Part shown: positions 1 to 4,878 of the stretch, piece after piece
How positions within the stretch are numbered: the first letter of the stretch is position 1
Layout: each line of letters begins with the position of its first letter
NCBI GenBank assembly: GCA_020722685.1
Contig: DYKH01000088.1
Coordinates: 1 to 7,526 of the forward strand
From: Caldithrix sp.
Lineage (GTDB): Bacteria > KSB1 > UBA2214 > DYKH01
Reading direction: 5' to 3'
DNA length: 7,526 bases
The notes under the pieces: model-generated
Told to the model about the DNA's origin: nothing
Databases searched by the model: none
What the model saw: only the letters and a program-made list of their open reading frames with translations
Translations under genes and position numbers: made by a program

Positions 1-183
1 CAATGGTCTGACCGTTCCGGTTCGGAGGCGGAAGTCTCCGCAAACTTTACCCTGCAGGAATGGTGGTCACTTGGCTCGGAGGGGATCATCTGGGAAATCC
101 AGCAGGTCTACAAGAATTTTATCATCGCCCTGGATGTTTACATCCCATCGTTTCAGGCGCAAGAAAGGAATTCGACAAAATGA
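1..183 (+). CDS. C-terminal end of an unrecognised protein (5' truncated)
   Basis: The first base opens a stop-free frame of 60 residues that ends at a TGA at 181-183; the start lies outside the window. The codons look coding, with about 63 percent G or C at the third position, similar to the neighbouring genes. The visible tail is rich in aromatic residues (EWWSLGSEGIIWEIQQ, then VYKNFIIALDVYIPSF) and ends in a short polar stretch, QAQERNSTK. The hydrophobic FIIALDVYI piece is too short to call a membrane segment. I do not recognise the family and propose no function. The TGA overlaps the ATG of the DUF4404 gene as ATGA, a typical sign of translational coupling, which supports this being a real gene and places it in the same operon. 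Confidence 0.6.
   Translation, partial: QWSDRSGSEAEVSANFTLQEWWSLGSEGIIWEIQQVYKNFIIALDVYIPSFQAQERNSTK
164..169 (+). promoter_or_regulatory. Ribosome binding site deciding the DUF4404 start
   Basis: AAAGGA lies 10 bases before the ATG at 180, inside the end of the upstream reading frame. It favours the start at 180 over the in-frame ATG at 60, which would run through sequence already used by the upstream gene in another frame. Confidence 0.6.
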
Positions 184-446
184 CAGATGAACGATTGAGT
201 CACGCTCTCGAAGAGCTGCACCATGAAATCAGCCGCCTGGAGGACCTGGACGCCACTTCTCGCCAACGTCTGTTAAAATTGACCGAGGCTATCAAACGCA
301 AGTTGGAACAACCACAAGACGTCGAACAACACCTGCACCTCGTCGGGCTTCTGCAGGATGAAGAGGCCTATTTCGAGGTCTCGCATCCCAAGCTGGCGAT
401 GGCGCTGAATGAGGTTTTGACGATTTTGAGTGCCGCAGGCATTTAG
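180..446 (+). CDS. DUF4404 family small protein
   Basis: An 88-residue acidic protein, apparently cytoplasmic, with no signal peptide or membrane segment. The N-terminal half (about residues 1-40, MTDERLSHALEELHHEISRL onward) is strongly helical and probably forms a helical hairpin or coiled coil. The C-terminal part carries FEVSHPKLAMALNEVLTILS followed by AAGI, the pattern (F-E-x-S-H-P-x-L-A-x-A-L, ending in GI) that I associate with DUF4404, a family of short proteins of unknown function. Its length fits that family. The start at 180 is chosen because an AAAGGA precedes it and because it overlaps the upstream stop as ATGA. It sits 24 bases before the aldolase gene in what looks like the same transcript. 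Any regulatory or scaffolding role for the metabolic enzymes would be a guess. Confidence 0.8.
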   Translation: MTDERLSHALEELHHEISRLEDLDATSRQRLLKLTEAIKRKLEQPQDVEQHLHLVGLLQDEEAYFEVSHPKLAMALNEVLTILSAAGI

Positions 447-455
447 ACAAGTATC

Positions 456-462
456 GAAGGAG
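456..462 (+). promoter_or_regulatory. Ribosome binding site of the aldolase gene
   Basis: GAAGGAG lies in the 24-base gap after the DUF4404 stop, with 8 bases between it and the ATG at 471. It is a strong Shine-Dalgarno sequence and fixes this start. Confidence 0.8.
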
Positions 463-470
463 TAAAAACC

Positions 471-1385
471 ATGAATAAGCCCCTCATCCCTCTGGATGTT
501 CCTGAGTCCATGCGTGAGACGTATCGCGAAAACTATGAGAAAATGACCCATAACGTAGGGCGTTTGATGCTGATGGCCGGCGATCAAAAGGTGGAGCACC
601 TCAACGATGACTTTTTCGGTCCCGGTATCGCGGTTGATGACGCCAACCCGCAGCACCTGTTCCGCATCGCCAGCCAGGCGCGCATCGGCGTATTTGCCAC
701 GCAAATGGGCCTGATCGCCCGCTACGGCGCAGACTACGCAGATGTGCCCTATCTGGTCAAAATGAACAGCAAAACCAACCTCGTCAAGACAGCCCAACGC
801 GATCCACTCAGCCACCAGTTGCAGACAATGGAACAATTGGTGCGTTTTCGTGAATCTTCCGGGTTGCAGATCGTAGCGGTGGGTTACACCATCTACCCCG
901 GCAGTGCGTTCGAGGCCGAGATGTTGACCGAAGCCGCCCAGTTGATTTTCGAAGCCCACCAACAGGGCTTGGTGGCGGTCTTGTGGGCCTATCCTCGCGG
1001 TCAAGCTGTCCCCAATGAAAAGGATGGTCACCTGATTGCCGGCGTGGCAGGCGTGGCAGCCTGCCTGGGGGCTGACTTTGTCAAGGTCAACCCGCCGCAA
1101 GGCGAAGATGACGATGCCTCGGCATCCGCGTTGAGAGAAGCCGTGCAGGCTGCTGGTCGCACCGGCCTGATCTGCGCCGGTGGCAAGGAGACCACACCGG
1201 AGGCGTTTTTCACTCGCTTGCACAGGCAGATTCATGTTGCCGGGGCAGTGGGCAACGCCACCGGACGCAATATCCACCAGCGTTCACTGGAGGAAGCCGT
1301 GCGCTTCTGCAACGCGATTGCAGCCATCACCCTGGATGACGCCAGCGTCGAGGATGCACTGCAAATTTATCGTGGCCATGGCTAA
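471..1385 (+). CDS. Archaeal-type class I fructose-bisphosphate aldolase (DhnA/DeoC-like)
   Basis: A 304-residue cytoplasmic TIM-barrel aldolase, expected to cleave fructose 1,6-bisphosphate reversibly into dihydroxyacetone phosphate and glyceraldehyde 3-phosphate through a lysine Schiff base. Visible motifs in order: GDQKVEH at 37-43 (substrate-site Asp38), LVKMNSKTNL at 95-104, VGYTIYPGS at 137-145, LWAYPRG at 171-177, ADFVKVNPP at 201-209 with Lys205 as the likely Schiff-base lysine, CAGGKE at 235-240 and GNATGRNIHQR at 261-271 as phosphate-binding loops. From memory, Trp172, Tyr174 and Lys205 correspond to Trp144, Tyr146 and Lys177 of the Thermoproteus tenax enzyme, with a constant offset of 28, which supports the family call. 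It is somewhat longer than archaeal members of about 260 residues. The last codons overlap the start of glgX by 8 bases. Related enzymes use other substrates, such as fructose 1-phosphate or the sugar precursors of archaeal-type aromatic synthesis, so substrate is less certain than fold and mechanism. Confidence 0.85.
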   Translation: MNKPLIPLDVPESMRETYRENYEKMTHNVGRLMLMAGDQKVEHLNDDFFGPGIAVDDANPQHLFRIASQARIGVFATQMGLIARYGADYADVPYLVKMNSKTNLVKTAQRDPLSHQLQTMEQLVRFRESSGLQIVAVGYTIYPGSAFEAEMLTEAAQLIFEAHQQGLVAVLWAYPRGQAVPNEKDGHLIAGVAGVAACLGADFVKVNPPQGEDDDASASALREAVQAAGRTGLICAGGKETTPEAFFTRLHRQIHVAGAVGNATGRNIHQRSLEEAVRFCNAIAAITLDDASVEDALQIYRGHG

Positions 1386-3510
1386 ACAGTCAATGTCGGT
1401 GGCAGAGATACGGGCCGGTTCTCCGCTGCCCTTTGGTGCCCATCCCTACGGTGACGGCGTCAACTTCGCGCTGTTCAGCCGCCACGCCACGCGGGTTTGG
1501 CTGGAACTCTATCCCAGCGCTGAGGCATCAAAGCCTGACCGCGTGATCGAACTCGACCCCGCATGCCACCGCACCGGTGACGTGTGGCACGTCTGGGTGC
1601 GGGATCTGGGTTTGGGACAATCCTATGGCTTCCGCGTGGATGGCCCTTACTTGCCCGAACAAGGCCACCGCTTTAACAAACATAAACTACTTCTCGATCC
1701 CTACGCACGGGCTTTGACCCAACAGCCGCCATGGAATTTCGGAAAAGCGCTGGGGTTCGATCCCTCCTCTCCCCAGGCGGACCTTTCCTTTTCCACAGTG
1801 GACAGTGCCGTGGCCACGCCAAGATGTATCGTTATATCTTCACACTTTGACTGGCAAGGGGATCAGGCGCTGCGGTTGCCCTGGTCCGAAACGGTCATCT
1901 ACGAAACGCATGTTCGTGGCTTGACCATGCACCCAAGTGGGGGAGTGAAACATCCTGGCACGTATCGGGGCGTGATCGAAAAACTACCCTATCTCAAAGA
2001 TCTGGGAGTTACCGCAATTGAATTCTTGCCCGTCTTCGAATTCAACGAGAATGAACTGGACAGTTCCAATCCGTTGACTGGCAGGCGGTTGAAAAATTAC
2101 TGGGGCTACAACACGGTAGGCTTTTTTACGCCTAAGGCATCTTACGCTGGACCCAGCATGGAGGGACAGCCGGTCGTCAATGAATTCAAACACATGGTGC
2201 GCGCCTGCCACCAGGTCGGCATCGAGATTATCCTGGATGTGGTTTTCAATCACACGGCCGAAGGGAGCGAGTTGGGCCCCACTTTTGCTTTCCGGGGCAT
2301 CGACAATACCGTTTATTACCTGCTAGCGGAGAACAAGCGTTATTACATGAACTACACCGGCACTGGCAACACCGTGAACGCTAATCATCCGGTTGTGCGC
2401 GATTTTATCATTGATGTGCTGCGTTATTGGGCGAGCGAGATGCATGTAGATGGCTTCCGTTTCGACCTGGCCTCGGTGCTGGATCGAGACGAAGCGGGCA
2501 ATCTTCTACCCGATGCACCCCTTTTGGAACGCATCGCCGAAGACCCCATCCTTCGCGAGGTGAAAATCATCGCCGAGGCATGGGATGCCGCCGGAGCCTA
2601 CCAGGTGGGTAGTTTCTCCGAACACCGTTGGTCCGAGTGGAATGGCCGCTATCGGGACGATGTACGTCGCTTTTGGCGCGGCGATAGTGGCATGTTGGGC
2701 GCTTTTGCCAGCCGCATCTGCGGCAGCGCTGATATTTATCAGCGCTCCGGCAAAGGGCCGGAGAGCAGCATCAACTTCATTACCTGCCACGATGGTTTCA
2801 CCTTAAATGACCTGGTAAGCTATGCCCGCAAGCACAACGAAGTCAATGGCGAAGGGAATCACGATGGTACGGACGAAAATTACAGCGCCAACTATGGTGC
2901 CGAAGGGGAAACCGAAGATCCTGCCATCGAGGTACTGCGTGTGCGCCAGATCAAGAACTTCCTTCTGACCCTCTTCATCTCTCGCGGCGTTCCCATGCTT
3001 CTGGGCGGTGACGAGTTTCGGCGCACCCAGCGGGGCAACAACAATGCCTATTGTCAGGACAATAACATCAGTTGGTACGACTGGTCATTGTTGGACCGCC
3101 ACCGAGAGATCTACCGCTTCACCCGCGGGATGATCGCTTTCCGAGGCAGGCACGCCATCCTGCGCAAAGAAGCCTTTTACACGGAGAAGGATATCCGCTG
3201 GTTTAGCCCCCAGGGGTTCATGCCGGACTGGCAGGATCCAAACGCACGGTCCCTGGCTTGCCTGATTTTTGGTGAGGCGGACGCGGATCTCTTGCTGATG
3301 TTCAATGCCGGCACGGAGGCGGAAAGGTTCACCTTGACGACGCCGTCCCGCGGCGGTGGCTGGCGCCTAGCGGTGGATACCTTTCGCCCTTCGCCTCAGG
3401 ACATTTTCGAGCCCGGAGAAGAGCCCTTATTGGACGAACAAAAAACCTATCAGGTGGGGCCACGTTCAGGCGTGATCCTCCTCGCCTCAGGTTCAAACAA
3501 AGGAAAATAA
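1378..3510 (+). CDS. glgX: Glycogen debranching enzyme, GlgX/TreX isoamylase type
   Basis: A 710-residue GH13 enzyme that hydrolyses alpha-1,6 branch points in glycogen or limit dextrin; cytoplasmic, no signal peptide. An N-terminal CBM48-like domain (about residues 18-110) carries PFGAHPYGDGVNFALFS. The barrel starts near YETHVRG at 175-181 and includes NYWGYNTVGFF around 241-250. The four GH13 regions are present: DVVFNH at 287-292, DGFRFD ending in nucleophile Asp363, EAWD with acid/base Glu400, and CHD with Asp472. These numbers lie within one residue of those I recall for Sulfolobus TreX, and the length fits TreX better than the roughly 660-residue E. coli GlgX. A beta-sandwich domain follows from about 600. 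The ATG at 1378 is chosen because CBM48 starts just after it and it overlaps the aldolase stop (TAA at 1383-1385), allowing coupled translation; no good Shine-Dalgarno precedes it. ATG 1393 is an alternative. Transglycosylase activity, as in TreX, is possible. Confidence 0.93.
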   Translation: MAKQSMSVAEIRAGSPLPFGAHPYGDGVNFALFSRHATRVWLELYPSAEASKPDRVIELDPACHRTGDVWHVWVRDLGLGQSYGFRVDGPYLPEQGHRFNKHKLLLDPYARALTQQPPWNFGKALGFDPSSPQADLSFSTVDSAVATPRCIVISSHFDWQGDQALRLPWSETVIYETHVRGLTMHPSGGVKHPGTYRGVIEKLPYLKDLGVTAIEFLPVFEFNENELDSSNPLTGRRLKNYWGYNTVGFFTPKASYAGPSMEGQPVVNEFKHMVRACHQVGIEIILDVVFNHTAEGSELGPTFAFRGIDNTVYYLLAENKRYYMNYTGTGNTVNANHPVVRDFIIDVLRYWASEMHVDGFRFDLASVLDRDEAGNLLPDAPLLERIAEDPILREVKIIAEAWDAAGAYQVGSFSEHRWSEWNGRYRDDVRRFWRGDSGMLGAFASRICGSADIYQRSGKGPESSINFITCHDGFTLNDLVSYARKHNEVNGEGNHDGTDENYSANYGAEGETEDPAIEVLRVRQIKNFLLTLFISRGVPMLLGGDEFRRTQRGNNNAYCQDNNISWYDWSLLDRHREIYRFTRGMIAFRGRHAILRKEAFYTEKDIRWFSPQGFMPDWQDPNARSLACLIFGEADADLLLMFNAGTEAERFTLTTPSRGGGWRLAVDTFRPSPQDIFEPGEEPLLDEQKTYQVGPRSGVILLASGSNKGK
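2711..2766 (+). repeat. Cluster of three back-to-back inverted repeats inside glgX
   Basis: Three perfect inverted repeats follow one another. The first has arms GCCGCA and TGCGGC with a 2-base centre (2711-2724). The second has arms AGCGCTGATA and TATCAGCGCT with a 2-base centre (2725-2746). The third has arms CTCCGGC and GCCGGAG around AAAGG (2745-2763), and after one mismatch two more pairs extend it to 2742-2766. The second and third share bases, so they would compete as RNA hairpins. The 2-base centres are tighter than a normal RNA loop, so the innermost pair would probably open. The region encodes the segment just before catalytic Asp472. Whether it acts in RNA or is chance is unknown. 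Confidence 0.6.
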
Positions 3511-3514
3511 GGAG
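3509..3514 (+). promoter_or_regulatory. Ribosome binding site of the phosphomutase gene
   Basis: AAGGAG overlaps the last two bases of the glgX stop codon and sits 7 bases before the ATG at 3522. Terminating ribosomes cover this site, which favours coupled translation of the two genes. Confidence 0.8.
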
Positions 3515-3521
3515 TAATAGC

Positions 3522-4865
3522 ATGAGCGGAATCTTCGAAGCATACGACATCCGGGGGTTGTATCCCCAGGAGATCAACGAGGAAGCAGCGCGCAAAATCG
3601 GCTACGCCTTTGCCCGTTACCTGGGCAAACGGCGCATCGTCATCGGTCACGACATGCGCGACTCGTCACCTGCCTTGAATACGGCCTTTTCGGAGGGGAT
3701 TCAGGCTGGCGACATGGATGTGACCGACATAGGCATGGCGACCACGCCCATGCTCTATACCGCCATCATTGACGGTGGCTTCGACGGCGGAGCGATGATC
3801 ACCGCCTCGCATCTGCCGGCCCAGTATAACGGCATCAAACTGTGCCGCGAAAAAGCCATCCCGTTGAGCGGAGCCGACGGGTTGCCGGAGGTGGAAAAGC
3901 TGTACCGAGCCACAACCGACCTGCCGGCCGGTGGTCAAGGGCAGCGTCACCAGATGGCTTTTTTGGATCGCTATCTGGAGCATCTGCAGTCTTTTGTGGA
4001 CAGCGACCCGGCGCTGCGCATCGTGATTGACGCCGGCAACGGCATGGGTGGACTGGATACCCCTCATTTGCTTGCCCGCCTGCCCCACATAGAGAGCGTG
4101 CGCATGTACTTCGAACCGAACGGCGACTTTCCGCACCACGTCCCCAACCCGGCCGAACCTGAAAACACGGCAGAACTGCAACAGCGCGTGGTGGCCGAAA
4201 AGGCCGACCTGGGCTTTGCCTTTGACGGAGACTGCGACCGCTGTGGCTTTGTGGACGAGACCGGTGCCCGTGTGCCTGCCGATCTGATAATCGCCGTGCT
4301 GGCTAAGTATTTTCTCCAAAAAGTGCCGGGCGCCACGATCCTCTATGACTTGCGCGCTAGCCGCGCCGTGCCCGAGCGCATTCGTGAACTGGGCGGCAAC
4401 CCGGTCAAGACCCGTGTCGGTCACTCGTTCATCAAAGAGAAAATGCGGGAAGTGAACGCGGTGTTTGCCGGAGAACTTTCGGGGCACTACTACTTCAGAG
4501 AAGCAGGCTTCATCGACAGCGGTATTCTGGCGATGATTACTATGCTCAACTTGCTGGATAAGAAACAAATGCCTCTGAGCCAACTGGTGCGTCCGCTGCA
4601 AAAATATGCCCGCTCAGGCGAGATCAACATCCATGTGCGTGATCCAAAGCAGCTTTTCACAACCTTAGAGGCAGCTTACAAAGATGGACAGCAGGAGCAC
4701 CTGGATGGGCTTTCGGTGACCTATCCGAACTGGTGGTTCAACCTGCGGCAATCCCACACCGAGCCGGTGGTGCGGCTGGTCATGGAAGCCGATGACGAAC
4801 CCATGCTCGAGCGAGAAAAGAAACGCCTATTAGGCATCATCGCCCCCTATAAGCTCGAAGCATAA
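3522..4865 (+). CDS. Phosphomannomutase/phosphoglucomutase
   Basis: A 447-residue cytoplasmic enzyme of the alpha-D-phosphohexomutase superfamily, interconverting hexose 1-phosphates and 6-phosphates (glucose and/or mannose) through a phosphoserine and a bis-phosphate intermediate. Visible features: AYDIRGLYP at 7-15; the active-site loop TASHLP at 94-99 with phosphoserine Ser96; the metal-binding loop DGDCDR at 235-240; GHSFIKEKM at 300-308; the sugar-specificity loop GELSGHYYF at 317-325; and the C-terminal phosphate-binding loop RQSHTEPVVR at 409-418. The GE(L/M)SGH loop is typical of PMM/PGM rather than of phosphoglucosamine mutase. Two positions depart from the common consensus: Leu98 where Asn is usual in TASHNP, and His412 where Asn or Gly is usual in RxS(N/G)TEP. 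Length fits the family (about 450). It starts 11 bases after glgX and most simply would link glucose 1-phosphate from glycogen to glucose 6-phosphate; a role in GDP-mannose or surface sugars is the alternative. Confidence 0.9.
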   Translation: MSGIFEAYDIRGLYPQEINEEAARKIGYAFARYLGKRRIVIGHDMRDSSPALNTAFSEGIQAGDMDVTDIGMATTPMLYTAIIDGGFDGGAMITASHLPAQYNGIKLCREKAIPLSGADGLPEVEKLYRATTDLPAGGQGQRHQMAFLDRYLEHLQSFVDSDPALRIVIDAGNGMGGLDTPHLLARLPHIESVRMYFEPNGDFPHHVPNPAEPENTAELQQRVVAEKADLGFAFDGDCDRCGFVDETGARVPADLIIAVLAKYFLQKVPGATILYDLRASRAVPERIRELGGNPVKTRVGHSFIKEKMREVNAVFAGELSGHYYFREAGFIDSGILAMITMLNLLDKKQMPLSQLVRPLQKYARSGEINIHVRDPKQLFTTLEAAYKDGQQEHLDGLSVTYPNWWFNLRQSHTEPVVRLVMEADDEPMLEREKKRLLGIIAPYKLEA

Positions 4866-4866
4866 T

Positions 4867-4871
4867 AGGAG
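4867..4871 (+). promoter_or_regulatory. Ribosome binding site of the proton-ATPase gene
   Basis: AGGAG lies directly after the phosphomutase stop, 7 bases before the ATG at 4879, in a 13-base gap that leaves no room for a promoter or terminator. Confidence 0.8.
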
Positions 4872-4878
4872 ACTAAAA

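Noticed and set aside
23..40. CGGAG / CTCCG hairpin near the window start
   Set aside because: A 5-base stem with an 8-base loop inside an apparent coding frame is expected by chance.
60..179. A 40-residue N-terminal extension of the DUF4404 protein
   Set aside because: It would read the coding tail of the upstream gene in another frame; the ribosome site and ATGA overlap support the start at 180.
1041..1065. Tandem copy of GGCGTGGCA plus a 7-base hairpin in the aldolase gene
   Set aside because: It encodes a Gly-Val-Ala repeat that fits the conserved small-residue helix before the catalytic lysine; codon repetition explains it.
273..1277. A 334-codon open frame on the minus strand opposite the aldolase gene
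   Set aside because: It lies antisense to a clear aldolase with intact catalytic motifs, and its translation shows no domain pattern; it is a shadow of the GC-rich coding strand.
1180..1377. A 66-residue N-terminal extension of the debranching enzyme
   Set aside because: It lies wholly within the aldolase gene in another frame; the CBM48 domain begins only after 1378.
2018..2045. Inverted repeat TTGAATTC / GAATTCAA with a 12-base spacer in glgX
   Set aside because: GAATTC is itself a palindrome, so two chance copies automatically give such a repeat; the encoded protein segment is conserved and explains the sequence.
2117..2134. TAGGC / GCCTA hairpin around a run of T resembling a terminator
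   Set aside because: The stem is only 5 bases, the T run is in the loop rather than after it, and it lies inside the glgX coding region.
3666..4601. A 311-codon open frame on the minus strand opposite the phosphomutase gene
   Set aside because: It is antisense to a well-supported enzyme and its translation is rich in His, Gln and Arg without recognisable motifs.
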